A DNA stretch of 64,000 nucleotides from Oscillospiraceae bacterium (GTDB taxonomy: Bacteria > Bacillota > Clostridia > UBA1381 > UBA9506), in NCBI GenBank assembly GCA_015068905.1, contig SVJQ01000001.1:62001-126000 (forward strand), read 5' to 3'. Below, in pieces: positions 27,093 through 35,574 of the stretch (positions within the stretch are counted from its first letter, which is position 1; each line of letters begins with the position of its first letter). The notes below the pieces were generated by a model that saw nothing but the letters and a program-made list of their open reading frames with translations, was not told where the DNA came from and did no database searches. Made by a program: the position numbers and the translations under genes.

Positions 27093-27626
27093 ATGGAACT
27101 ATCAGCATATATTTTAAGCATTTTGGCACTCGTTATGATGACCTTACCCTCTGCACTCAAGGGCAAAAACATGAAAGGCATTTTGGTGTTGCTCTGTCTG
27201 GGAAATGCTATGATGGGCACAAGCTATCTTTTAGAAGGAAGCATTAACGGTGCAGTTTCAAGCTACATAGGAGTTTTGACAACAGCCATTAATTTTACCT
27301 TTGAGGTCAAGAATAAGCCGATTCCCAAATGGCTCATTGGCACGTATATGGGCGTATCGGTTGTCATGAATGTAGCAGCCTCCGGTGGCGTTGACCTCAG
27401 TATGCTTTTAGTGATTGGTGCAGCGATAGCGTATCAGATGAGTGTTACAAGAAAAAGCGGTGCACAGTACCGCATTTGGATTTTGTTTAACATACTTCTG
27501 TGGTGCGTTTATGATGTTGTTTCCGAATCCTACGGTGCGCTGATTACTCACGGCGTTCAACTTGGTATCAATATAGTCAGTATGCTGGTATATGACAGAA
27601 AGACACAAAAGCCCCCATGCTCGTAA
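27093..27626 (+). CDS. YgjV-like membrane protein
   Basis: This 177-residue protein has about six hydrophobic segments across its length, with short loops and a hydrophilic end (YDRKTQKPPCS). The organisation resembles the YgjV-type inner-membrane family, whose function is unknown. GTSYLLEGSINGAVSSYIG and WILFNILLWCVYDV are the most family-like stretches. It sits after the S18 terminator with AAGGCGGG as ribosome site and could be expressed by read-through. The assignment is by pattern and moderately sure. Confidence 0.6.
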   Translation: MELSAYILSILALVMMTLPSALKGKNMKGILVLLCLGNAMMGTSYLLEGSINGAVSSYIGVLTTAINFTFEVKNKPIPKWLIGTYMGVSVVMNVAASGGVDLSMLLVIGAAIAYQMSVTRKSGAQYRIWILFNILLWCVYDVVSESYGALITHGVQLGINIVSMLVYDRKTQKPPCS

Positions 27627-27642
27627 ATATCCACATACAGAA

Positions 27643-27691
27643 AAGTCGGTAGCAAAACATGTTAAAGTGTTTTGCTACCGACTTAATTTTT
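27643..27691. terminator. Bidirectional terminator between YgjV-like and flavoprotein genes
   Basis: AAGTCGGTAGCAAAACA pairs perfectly with TGTTTTGCTACCGACTT (17 bp) around an 8-nt loop, followed by a T-run. Confidence 0.9.
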
Positions 27692-27696
27692 TTATC

Positions 27697-28956
27697 TTAT
27701 ATTTCGAGAATTGCTCCGTTTGATTTTAATTTTTCTCTCACAATACCGGTATCTAAAGTGTGGGTGTTTGTGTTTGTTTGTTTAGCTACTGCTATAGCAA
27801 GACCTGCAGCTTCACCCATACAAGCACAAATCGGCATAATTCTTACCGATGCCTGTGCTTCGTGTGTAGCTGAAATACAACGTCCTGCAACAAGCAAATT
27901 ATCAAGTTCTTTAGGAAGAAGGGATCTGTATGGAATAGAATAGTATTCCCCGGGCTTGAAATAATAATGACTTGTGCCGCTGCCTGCCGGATTGTGAATA
28001 TCTATATCATAATTTCCTAAAGCTATGCCATCTTCGAATTTTGTACAATTTTTTAATTCTTCTTCTGTTAAAATATGTTCTCCGCGCAATTTTCTGCTTT
28101 CGCGAACGCCAATGTCGGACGCAACTGAAATAACAGTGCTGTTTTTAAATGCAGGGGAAGCTTCTTTTAAGAAATTTGTGATTTCAAAAATTTGCTCTCT
28201 TGCGGCTTTTTCAGCCTTGCTGACATCAAAGGGATCTGTCGGGTTTAACTTTACAATTCTTGTTGTATTAAAGTGCAGAATTCCTTCACCAATGCCATCA
28301 AAAGTCAGAATATCTTCTCTCGGGTTGGTTATTTCACCTGATTGTTGCTTTTCACAATATAATTTGTGAATGTTTCTGCTTTCAGCATGATAAAGCTTTA
28401 AATCCACGCCACTCATGCGGAAGCAGGTTGTCATAGGCTGGCATAAATTGTCGCTTTCGCGGCCAAGTTGATAGTCACAGCCTGCTATATAAAACAGATT
28501 TCCGTCACCGGTTGTATCAATAAAAAAGTCAGCGCTAAGTTCAAGCTTTTCACTACCTGCTATAACCTTAATACTCTTGATTTTCCTGTCGTCGTTGACA
28601 ACATCGTATAAAGTAGTGTGGAATAAAACATCGACACCTGCCTCAGAAGTCAGTTCGTCAAGGATGAATTTAAAATGCTCCGGACTGAAATTCATATCGT
28701 TTGTGTTTAAACACATTTCTTTCTGCTTATTCAGCATTTCTTTAAAAATGCCGCCTGAAAGATATTTTTTCTCATTTGTTTCCGTATCGGTTGTCCAATA
28801 GCGCATAAACGGATAAACCAATGAATTGGACATTGCGCCGCCCAACGCGCCGGATTTTTCTATTAAGAGAACGCTCATACCGGCTCTTGATGCGGCAACA
28901 CTTGCGTTCACACCGGAAAGACCGCCTCCGACAACGATTAAATCATATTTTTTCAT
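27697..28956 (-). CDS. FAD-dependent oxidoreductase (FAD_oxidored type)
   Basis: This 419-residue flavoprotein opens with YDLIVVGGGLSGVNASVAAS, an ADP-binding glycine motif, and carries the GALGGAMSN stretch shared with relatives that flavinate organic acids or sugars. SADFFIDTTGDGNLFYIAG and a late LLVAGRCISATHEAQASVR also match the FAD_oxidored family. The substrate is unknown. GAGGTG lies before the ATG. It is divergent from a PocR/AraC regulator 125 bp away, the classic arrangement of a regulator and its target. The region is AT-richer than its neighbours, which may reflect transfer. Confidence 0.85.
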   Translation of the reverse strand: MKKYDLIVVGGGLSGVNASVAASRAGMSVLLIEKSGALGGAMSNSLVYPFMRYWTTDTETNEKKYLSGGIFKEMLNKQKEMCLNTNDMNFSPEHFKFILDELTSEAGVDVLFHTTLYDVVNDDRKIKSIKVIAGSEKLELSADFFIDTTGDGNLFYIAGCDYQLGRESDNLCQPMTTCFRMSGVDLKLYHAESRNIHKLYCEKQQSGEITNPREDILTFDGIGEGILHFNTTRIVKLNPTDPFDVSKAEKAAREQIFEITNFLKEASPAFKNSTVISVASDIGVRESRKLRGEHILTEEELKNCTKFEDGIALGNYDIDIHNPAGSGTSHYYFKPGEYYSIPYRSLLPKELDNLLVAGRCISATHEAQASVRIMPICACMGEAAGLAIAVAKQTNTNTHTLDTGIVREKLKSNGAILEI

Positions 28957-29081
28957 AACAAATCACCTCACAAGTATAGTATCACAAAAGGAACATAAAA
29001 TCTTTAAAATTTTGGACTTTATATTGAACAAATCATACTTTTATGATAATATATAGATATAAATGTAATAAGGAGTTTAAT

Positions 29082-29894
29082 ATGGAGTATAATAGTCTCT
29101 TCGATTTGATTACATATCTGCAATATGGAACCAAATTACATATTGGTGTTTTGTTTTTTGGAAATTATGGAAATAAAAAGTGTATTCTGCCTCAGGAACA
29201 AACCATTCATGCCAGCAGAATATGCGATGAATTTAAGAGTTGTGCAGGTGGTCTTACAAGGTGCTTTAAGTGCAGAAATGCAGCAATAAAAAAGGCACAT
29301 CGTACAAAAAGCGCGTTTGATGGCTTGTGTATCAATGGCGTATATGAATATACCAGGCCTGTTGTAATCGGAAAAGATGTGGCTTGCATTATTTATATAG
29401 GCAATATTTTAGAGAAAACGAAGGGAATTGAAAAACTCAAAAAAAATTTAGGTAATAGGGATTACTTGCTCGATAGTCTGGAAAAGAATTTTAGCTATGA
29501 CCAATGCGAAGTTGTCGGCTCTTTACTTGAAACATATATACGTACATTGTTGGAAAACATACCTTCGGACAATTTAAATAATTTTAATCCACGGATCGAA
29601 AACATAAAAACGTATATTGAAACAAACCTTGAATATGATATAAAAATTTCGCAGGTTGCAAAAATTTTTCATTATAATGAGCAGTATCTGGGACGTCTTT
29701 TCAAAAAAGAAATGCACATGAGTTTCAGTAACTATGTAAGCAAACAAAGAATTGAACGTGCAAAACTGCTGTTAAAAGAAACTGATGATTCTGTCATTGA
29801 TATAGCAATTAAAGTAGGTTTTAATAATGTTACGTATTTTAATCGTGTATTTAAAAAACATCTGAAAATGACACCGTCAGAATTTCGGATGTAA
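29082..29894 (+). CDS. AraC-family regulator with PocR-like sensor domain
   Basis: This 270-residue transcription factor has two parts. Residues 1-165 resemble the PocR sensory domain and have clustered cysteines (ICDEFKSC, RCFKCR) that may bind a ligand or metal. Residues 175-270 form the AraC double helix-turn-helix: ISQVAKIFHYNEQYLGRLFK, then the second helix pair and VGFNNVTYFNRVFKKH ending in LKMTPSEFR. AAGGAG fits the ATG at 29082; the upstream frame to 29043 is unlikely. It probably controls the divergent flavoprotein gene. The inducer is not known. Confidence 0.88.
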   Translation: MEYNSLFDLITYLQYGTKLHIGVLFFGNYGNKKCILPQEQTIHASRICDEFKSCAGGLTRCFKCRNAAIKKAHRTKSAFDGLCINGVYEYTRPVVIGKDVACIIYIGNILEKTKGIEKLKKNLGNRDYLLDSLEKNFSYDQCEVVGSLLETYIRTLLENIPSDNLNNFNPRIENIKTYIETNLEYDIKISQVAKIFHYNEQYLGRLFKKEMHMSFSNYVSKQRIERAKLLLKETDDSVIDIAIKVGFNNVTYFNRVFKKHLKMTPSEFRM

Positions 29895-29973
29895 AGCGTG
29901 GAAAAGGGTACAATTAAAAGGAAATATAATTTGAAGCGAGCCAAACACATGATGTGTCAAAAATGGAAAGCTG

Positions 29974-30018
29974 AATATAAAAGAAGCATCTACATGAAGT
30001 AGATGCTTCTTTTATATT
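29974..30018. terminator. Terminator between the AraC gene and the his operon
   Basis: A 20-bp perfect stem built on AAAAGAAGCATCTAC surrounds ATGAA. It ends the his operon (minus) and probably the regulator transcript (plus). Confidence 0.9.
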
Positions 30019-30022
30019 GATT

Positions 30023-30493
30023 TTAGTTTATGTCAAAAAATTCTACGGTCAGTTTTTCGCCTTCCGCTGTCAGTATTGCATAGGAGCAACCGGGATAGCA
30101 GACCGAACCGGGGTTGATAACGCGAATGCCGTCGATGGTTTCATCCACCCGTTTGTGAGTGTGCCCAAAGAGCGCCACCTGACAATCGTTCTTTTTTGCC
30201 TTGTAGGCAAGTAAGCTGAAATCACGCTTTACCCGCTCCTGATGGCCGTGTGTGATATAAAACCGAACACCCTCAAAGGTTATAGAAGTATAATAAGGTT
30301 TTTCAGCATACCATTCATTGTTACCGCTGACGGAGCAAATGGGTACAAGATTCGGCATAACATAACTCATATATTCGCAATCACGCTCAACGTCACCGCA
30401 ATGAATCACCTGATCTATTTTTCCGCATTGTTCTAAGATATCATCAATGTGATTGGTGTCGTTATGAGTGTCACTTAGCAGCAAGATTCTCAT
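30023..30493 (-). CDS. YfcE/MJ0936-type metallophosphoesterase
   Basis: This 156-residue enzyme has the full calcineurin-like motif series: LLSDTHND, IHCGDVE, SGNNEW, THGHQE and LFGHTHKR, which bind two metal ions. Such proteins hydrolyse phosphodiesters or phosphomonoesters of uncertain natural substrate. The ATG overlaps the hisH stop by 4 nt, so the gene is translationally coupled to histidine synthesis. Whether it dephosphorylates a pathway intermediate is only a guess. It is the last gene of the operon. Confidence 0.88.
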   Translation of the reverse strand: MRILLLSDTHNDTNHIDDILEQCGKIDQVIHCGDVERDCEYMSYVMPNLVPICSVSGNNEWYAEKPYYTSITFEGVRFYITHGHQERVKRDFSLLAYKAKKNDCQVALFGHTHKRVDETIDGIRVINPGSVCYPGCSYAILTAEGEKLTVEFFDIN

Positions 30494-31101
30494 AGATTCA
30501 CACCGTTTGCAAAATTTGCAAGCATCTGAAGACCCGTTTTGCCGCTTTTTTCAGGGTGGAACTGAGTCAGGTGAATGGAATCGGTTTCAACCAATACATC
30601 TGCCACATCACCGTATTCAACCGTCGCGGCAACAGTAGCCTTATCCTTAGCGTCTACATAATAAGAGTGTACAAAGTAAACGTAAGGGGGCAGTTCGATG
30701 CCGGACAGCAGACGGGATTCTTTCTGCACGGTCAGGTGATTCCAGCCGATTTGGGGAATTTTTAAGCCGTGCTCTTGCGAAAAACGTTTAACCGTTCCGC
30801 CTAAAATGCCCAAACCCTCACAGTCACCCTCTTCGCTGTATTCATACATCAGCTGCATACCAAGGCAAATGCCAAGGAAAGGCGTTTTTTGTGCAACAAC
30901 TTCACGGACAACTGAGTCAAGACCGGCGGCCTTTAGCTTATCCATAGCATCACGAAAGGCACCCACACCGGGGAGAACCACACGGTCAGCCGATAAAATG
31001 GTTTTGGCATCAGCCGTGACGGTGACATCTTGTCCTAAATATAAAAATGCTTTTTCGACGCTTCTCAGGTTTCCTGCGTCATAATCTAAAATTGCAATCA
31101 T
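30490..31101 (-). CDS. hisH: Imidazole glycerol phosphate synthase glutaminase subunit
   Basis: HisH hydrolyses glutamine and passes ammonia to HisF, which makes imidazole glycerol phosphate and AICAR. The 203-residue protein shows DYDAGNLRSVEKAF at the N-terminus, the nucleophile in FLGICLGMQLMYE (Cys near residue 78), and the triad His-Glu in QFHPEKSG near residue 181. AGGTAAAAT lies before the ATG. hisF is not adjacent, nor are hisA, hisB or hisIE, so its partners must be encoded elsewhere. Confidence 0.95.
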   Translation of the reverse strand: MIAILDYDAGNLRSVEKAFLYLGQDVTVTADAKTILSADRVVLPGVGAFRDAMDKLKAAGLDSVVREVVAQKTPFLGICLGMQLMYEYSEEGDCEGLGILGGTVKRFSQEHGLKIPQIGWNHLTVQKESRLLSGIELPPYVYFVHSYYVDAKDKATVAATVEYGDVADVLVETDSIHLTQFHPEKSGKTGLQMLANFANGVNL

Positions 31102-31109
31102 ATTTTACC

Positions 31110-31745
31110 TCATCCTAAAAGAGCTTTGATTTTTTCAACTAACGCTAAAATGCGCTCTGACTCCATCTTCATGCTGACACGGTTAACAACAAACCGGGCA
31201 GAAAGGTCGCAGATTTCTTCTAAGACCACAAGACCGTTTTCCTGCAGGGTTTTGCCGCTTTCAACAATATCAACAATGACTTCGGAAAGTCCAACTAAGG
31301 GTGCAAGCTCAACAGAGCCGTTTAACTTAATCAGCTCAACGGATTGCTTTTTAGTATGGAGATAATAGTTTTTAGCAATCTGAGGATATTTTGTTGCCAC
31401 GCGCATATTGTGGATTTCGTCTAAATGACCGACAAGCTCTTTAGGGCCTGCAACAGCCATACGGCAGGCGCCAAAGCCTAAGTTAATCATCTCGTATAAA
31501 TCCTTGCCGGATTCAAGCAACGTATCTCTGCCAACAACGCCGATATCTGCCGCACCGTATTCAACGTAAACGGGAACGTCAGTGGCTTTAACTAAAATAA
31601 ATTTAAACTTATTTTTTTCATCAGTAAAAATCAGTTTTCTTGACTTTTCTCTTAATTCGCTTACATCTAAGCCGGCTTGCTCTAACAGGTCAACGGTTAA
31701 ATCTGCCAGTCTGCCTTTTGCCAGCGCAATTGTAATATATTCCAT
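31110..31745 (-). CDS. hisG: ATP phosphoribosyltransferase catalytic subunit, short form
   Basis: HisG starts histidine synthesis by joining ATP and PRPP. At 211 residues it is the short form that lacks the C-terminal regulatory domain and needs His[21 protein letters not shown] at the N-terminus, [16 protein letters not shown], and the PRPP loop [15 protein letters not shown] are visible. Its ATG overlaps the hisZ stop by 1 nt (TGATG), consistent with fixed stoichiometry of the complex. Confidence 0.96.
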   Translation of the reverse strand: MEYITIALAKGRLADLTVDLLEQAGLDVSELREKSRKLIFTDEKNKFKFILVKATDVPVYVEYGAADIGVVGRDTLLESGKDLYEMINLGFGACRMAVAGPKELVGHLDEIHNMRVATKYPQIAKNYYLHTKKQSVELIKLNGSVELAPLVGLSEVIVDIVESGKTLQENGLVVLEEICDLSARFVVNRVSMKMESERILALVEKIKALLG

Positions 31746-33040
31746 CAGTCCTCGTCGCCTCCCTCACAGTGGTCACAATGACAGTCTTCATCGTGCTCAA
31801 ACAGCTCGTGCAAATTGGCCGCAGTGGTTTCACACAGTTCTACATTGTAGATTTCAGCATGGTGTGCATCCTTCACTGTTAAAATGCCCTGAATGTTATT
31901 CTTTTCAGCATAAGCACGAAGCGCTTCAGCATCATCATCTGTTAATGCCCGTTCTGCCACATAGCCGCTTTCACGCAGGGAAGAAAGAACAGATTGTGCC
32001 AGCTTGCTGTCCTTGCAAACAACCAGAAAATCAGAGCCAAAAACGGGCTCTAAACAGTTCTGACGAGAGAGGACTGTGAGCAATCTGTCAGTGCCGATTG
32101 CCATGCCTACAGCAGGTAAATCAGCGCCGAATTCGCCGGTTAAACCATCGTAACGCCCGCCGGCACAGATGGAATAGCCAATGCCGTGGGTGATGCCTTT
32201 AAAGATAATGCCGGTATAACGGTTGATACCTTGCACCAAAGACAGGTCAATGGAGATATAATCTTCATAGCCATAGTCAACAAGAATCTGATACACAGCC
32301 TTTAAGTTGCGAATGGCTTCTTTAGCCTGAGCGCTTAAAAGGCTTGTGTCTAAGCGGTCTAACACTTCAGGTCCGCCAAAGAGAGAAGGCAACTCTTCTA
32401 AAAGTGCGGCAAGCTTTGGTGCAACCTTGCGGTCTTTTAAAAATTCGTGAATGGCAATGGCGTCTTTTTTATCCATTAAAACACGGAGAGACTCGGCATC
32501 GTCATCAGAAAGGCCTGAGTCTGCCACAATGGCTTTATAAAAGTCAACCTGACCGATTTCAATCTGAAAACGCTCAAGACCTGAAGCAAGGAGCGCCTCA
32601 ATGGCACAACAAATAACCTCGCTGTCAGCTAAATCGCTTTTTACGCCAAAGAGCTCAATACCTGCCTGACAGAATTCGCGCTCGCCGGAGGTGTTTGGGT
32701 CTAAGTAACGGAAGACCTTGCCACAGTAGTAAAGACGCTTGGGGTAGCATCCATCATCCAGCTTGCAGGCAACCATGCGGGCAAGGCATGTAGTGATGTC
32801 CGGTCTCAGAACCAAAATGCGACCCTGTGCATCAAAAAACTTGAACATGGTTTCCTGCGGTATTTTACCGCTGGGGGTGTTAAATGCATCATAAAACTGC
32901 ATAACCGGGGTTTCAGCAACCATGTAGCCGTAGCTTTCAAACACATCTGAAATTGCGGCTTCCGTCTTCATTTTATTTGTACATTGGCGGGGGAGTACAT
33001 CCTGTGTACCCTCCGGTGTATAACGTTTCCAATCTGCCAT
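31745..33040 (-). CDS. hisZ: ATP phosphoribosyltransferase regulatory subunit
   Basis: HisZ is a histidyl-tRNA-synthetase-like protein without synthetase activity that binds short HisG and mediates feedback inhibition. The protein is 431 residues. [26 protein letters not shown] and YYCGKVFRY match class II motifs, and [15 protein letters not shown] is the histidine site region. The ATG at 33040 is spaced correctly from GGAGG, which itself lies inside the longer frame from 33052. The C-terminus carries an unusual Cys/His/Asp-rich run ([16 protein letters not shown]) that could bind metal. Confidence 0.93.
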   Translation of the reverse strand: MADWKRYTPEGTQDVLPRQCTNKMKTEAAISDVFESYGYMVAETPVMQFYDAFNTPSGKIPQETMFKFFDAQGRILVLRPDITTCLARMVACKLDDGCYPKRLYYCGKVFRYLDPNTSGEREFCQAGIELFGVKSDLADSEVICCAIEALLASGLERFQIEIGQVDFYKAIVADSGLSDDDAESLRVLMDKKDAIAIHEFLKDRKVAPKLAALLEELPSLFGGPEVLDRLDTSLLSAQAKEAIRNLKAVYQILVDYGYEDYISIDLSLVQGINRYTGIIFKGITHGIGYSICAGGRYDGLTGEFGADLPAVGMAIGTDRLLTVLSRQNCLEPVFGSDFLVVCKDSKLAQSVLSSLRESGYVAERALTDDDAEALRAYAEKNNIQGILTVKDAHHAEIYNVELCETTAANLHELFEHDEDCHCDHCEGGDED

Positions 33041-33078
33041 AATAGCCTCCATAAATGTATGTAGTCACTAATTACATA

Positions 33079-33107
33079 ATTATACAACAAAATTCATAAA
33101 GTTGCAA
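33079..33107 (-). promoter_or_regulatory. Sigma-A-type promoter of the his operon
   Basis: On the minus strand TTGCAA and TATAAT are 17 bp apart, 39 nt before hisZ. The leader is too short for a T-box, so histidine control must act another way. Confidence 0.75.
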
Positions 33108-33175
33108 TATGTTTTTGCAAAAGTTATGCGACAAATGGCTTTATTGCATGATAAAGATAATATTTTTTTTACTTA

Positions 33176-33204
33176 TTTACTTATAAAAAATCTTATGATA
33201 CAAT
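33176..33204 (+). promoter_or_regulatory. Possible promoter of the SLH gene
   Basis: TTTACT and TACAAT are 17 bp apart, 87 nt before the SLH start. The leader has a GATGCATC palindrome but no recognised riboswitch. Confidence 0.4.
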
Positions 33205-33291
33205 ATCATTGTAATCAATGGTGGTAAGATGCATCTTTGCAGAGTGAAAGGGCACTGCCAAGAAACAAGTGACTAATAAGGGGGACTATAT

Positions 33292-33906
33292 ATGAAAAAG
33301 AGAATGGTTTGTATTGTTTTATTATTGTTAATGTCGGTCAATCTGACAGCCTTTGCAGATGTAAACTATACAGATGTAAAAGAAAGTGATTATTTCTATA
33401 CAAATGTGTTGTTTGCAACTGAAAAGGGAATTATAAATGGTATAGGAAATGGTGAGTTTAATCCACAAGGCACTTTGACAGTAGCACAGGCTATTAAAAT
33501 ATCTGCTTGTATCAATGCCAATTTCTATGAAAAAGATATGCCTTATGATGGTGGAACACATTGGGCAGACAGTTATTATTACTATGCTGTGGAAAATGGC
33601 ATTATAAAGGAAACTGACTTTGCAAAGGCTGATTTTGATAAGCCTATCACAAGGGGCAGGCTTTTTTATATCTTTGCCAACACTCTGCCTGATAGTGAAT
33701 ACATAGCGATAAATGAAAAAGAAAATGCACCTGAAAGCTCTATGACAGACTATATTGAAAAGCTGTTTTGCGCAGGCATTATAACAGGAAATGAAAATGG
33801 CTTTGAACTTGAGAAGAATATCACAAGAGCAGACACAACTATACTGATTTCAAGAATGTGCGCTTATTCAAGAAGACAGATGGTTTTAGAGCCTATGGCT
33901 CAGTAG
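33292..33906 (+). CDS. Secreted protein with S-layer homology (SLH) domains
   Basis: This 204-residue protein has a clear signal peptide (MKKRMVCIVLLLLMSVNL ending near AFA) and then about three SLH-like repeats. The first has TDVKESDYFYTNVLFATEKG and GNGEFNPQGTLTVAQA, and the others follow with TRGRLFYIFA and ITRADTTILISRM. SLH domains attach proteins to pyruvylated cell-wall glycan. There is nothing else in the protein, so it may act as a small wall anchor or spacer. AAGGGGGACTATAT precedes the ATG. Confidence 0.85.
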   Translation: MKKRMVCIVLLLLMSVNLTAFADVNYTDVKESDYFYTNVLFATEKGIINGIGNGEFNPQGTLTVAQAIKISACINANFYEKDMPYDGGTHWADSYYYYAVENGIIKETDFAKADFDKPITRGRLFYIFANTLPDSEYIAINEKENAPESSMTDYIEKLFCAGIITGNENGFELEKNITRADTTILISRMCAYSRRQMVLEPMAQ

Positions 33907-33924
33907 GAAGCTGATACATGCATT

Positions 33925-33961
33925 AAAAAAGAGTCGATGTTTAACATCGACTCTTTTTTTA
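33925..33961. terminator. Bidirectional terminator between SLH and phosphohexomutase genes
   Basis: AAAAAAGAGTCGATGT and ACATCGACTCTTTTTT enclose a TTA loop. Confidence 0.9.
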
Positions 33962-33966
33962 TAGCC

Positions 33967-35463
33967 TTACGGCAGGGGCGTAATATCAATACAGTCAAAA
34001 CCGGATAAGAAATCCTTTAAGAAGCTGTAAATGCTGTCTAAGCATTCCTGCGTATCACACTGGATGTCCAGCGGCATCAACGGGTCATGAAGAGACAGAC
34101 GGAGCAGGAACCAACCGTCACCGATGTTCACACGAACACCTTCAAAGTTGGGCTCTTCTAAGCTCATATTGTCAGATGCCTTAACAGCTTCTGAAAGAGC
34201 GTCTAAAATCTTTTGTCCACATTCTTTAAAGTTTTCACAGGTTAAGTTCAGACGATGGCCTGCAGCCAGCTTGGGCTCTTTTAAGGTGGCAATGAGCTCG
34301 GTGAGCTTTCTGCCCTCGACGCGCATATTAACAGCCTTAATTAAAAGCTTTGTTACAAGGTAAGCACCGTCATCTAAGAAATAGTTTTCAGCAAGTGCAG
34401 CGTGGCCGCTGGTTTCAATGGCCAGGGGGCAATAAGCGCCTTCTTTATTTAAGCGTTTTGCTTCATTAATAACGTTTTTGTAGCCACGTTTAAATCTGTG
34501 GTGAACACCGCCTAAATCCTTCTGAATGAACTCAGCAAGACCGGTAGAGGTAACAGAGTCTGTTACGATGGTGCCTTTCTTTTCTTCCAATAAAACGGCA
34601 GAAATCAGAGCGATTAAGCGGTTTTTGTTGATTTCGCCGCCCTTATCGTCAACAATAGCGGCACGGTCAACGTCGGTATCAAAGATAACACCTAAGTCAG
34701 AGCCGGAGTCTAAAACAGCCTTGGAAATAGCTGCCATAGCCTCTTTGTCTTCAGGGTTGGGGATGTGGTTGGGGAAGGAACCGTCAGGCTCTAAGAAGCA
34801 GCTGCCGGAAACGTCAGCACCCAGAGGCGCCAGAACCTTTTCAGCATAGAAACCGCCGGCGCCGTTACCGGCATCCACAGCAATTTTCATACCGGCAAAA
34901 GGTTTGTCAAGATCTGTACCCTTCTTAATAATGCCGGCAATTTGCTCAGCATAGCGGGATAAGTAGTCAAAGGTTTTCACTTCGCCTGCCTTTTTGGGGT
35001 TGAAGGTATAGCCGTCTTGAGCGTATGTTAAAATTTCAGTGATGTCAGCACCCTCTAAGCCCCCTTCACGGGTAAAGAATTTAAGACCGTTGCGGTTAAA
35101 GGGCAGATGGCTGGCGGTCAGCATAATAGATGCAAAAATGCCAAGCTCTTCATCAATTGTGCTCATAAACATTGCCGGGGTAGTACACAGAGCAAAGTCA
35201 TACACATTTGCGCCGGTAGCGGTAATGGCACGGAGGCAGGCATTTTTAATGCGCTGTGCCGATACGCGGCTGTCGTGACCGATAGAAATGGTAATTTCTT
35301 CAGCCTTTACCTGATATTTTTCCTGCAGAAAGGCAACAAAGCCTGCGGCTATTGCCTCAACAACGGGGTCTGTTAAATTAATTTCAGCGCCGGGGATGCC
35401 TTCGCTTCCCACACCGCGGATGTCACTGCCGTTTTTTAAGGCAGCCCATTCTTTCGTCAGCAT
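33967..35463 (-). CDS. Phosphoglucomutase/phosphomannomutase
   Basis: This 498-residue alpha-D-phosphohexomutase interconverts sugar 1- and 6-phosphates. TASHLPFNRNGLK near residue 116 holds the catalytic phosphoserine, VIFDTDVDRAA the Mg-binding Asp cluster, and IETSGHAAL the sugar-binding loop. The N-terminal SDIRGVGSEG is also typical. The exact sugar (glucose or mannose) cannot be read. AAGGAATGATGTAA precedes the ATG. It appears monocistronic, set between two terminators. Confidence 0.92.
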   Translation of the reverse strand: MLTKEWAALKNGSDIRGVGSEGIPGAEINLTDPVVEAIAAGFVAFLQEKYQVKAEEITISIGHDSRVSAQRIKNACLRAITATGANVYDFALCTTPAMFMSTIDEELGIFASIMLTASHLPFNRNGLKFFTREGGLEGADITEILTYAQDGYTFNPKKAGEVKTFDYLSRYAEQIAGIIKKGTDLDKPFAGMKIAVDAGNGAGGFYAEKVLAPLGADVSGSCFLEPDGSFPNHIPNPEDKEAMAAISKAVLDSGSDLGVIFDTDVDRAAIVDDKGGEINKNRLIALISAVLLEEKKGTIVTDSVTSTGLAEFIQKDLGGVHHRFKRGYKNVINEAKRLNKEGAYCPLAIETSGHAALAENYFLDDGAYLVTKLLIKAVNMRVEGRKLTELIATLKEPKLAAGHRLNLTCENFKECGQKILDALSEAVKASDNMSLEEPNFEGVRVNIGDGWFLLRLSLHDPLMPLDIQCDTQECLDSIYSFLKDFLSGFDCIDITPLP

Positions 35464-35532
35464 TTACATCATTCCTTATCTATAAATTACATTAGTATCA
35501 GTATATCAAATTATTATATAAAAAGCAAGAAA

Positions 35533-35566
35533 AAAAGACTGCCGATTTTAAAATCAGCAGTCTTTA
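35533..35566 (-). terminator. Terminator of the twelve-gene operon
   Basis: AAAGACTGC and GCAGTCTTT flank an inner GATTTTAAAATC stem. On the minus strand it is followed by a long U-run. Confidence 0.85.
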
Positions 35567-35574
35567 TGATTTTA

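Noticed and set aside
33041-33100. T-box or other riboswitch before hisZ
   Set aside because: The leader is under 40 nt from the predicted start site, too short for a T-box.
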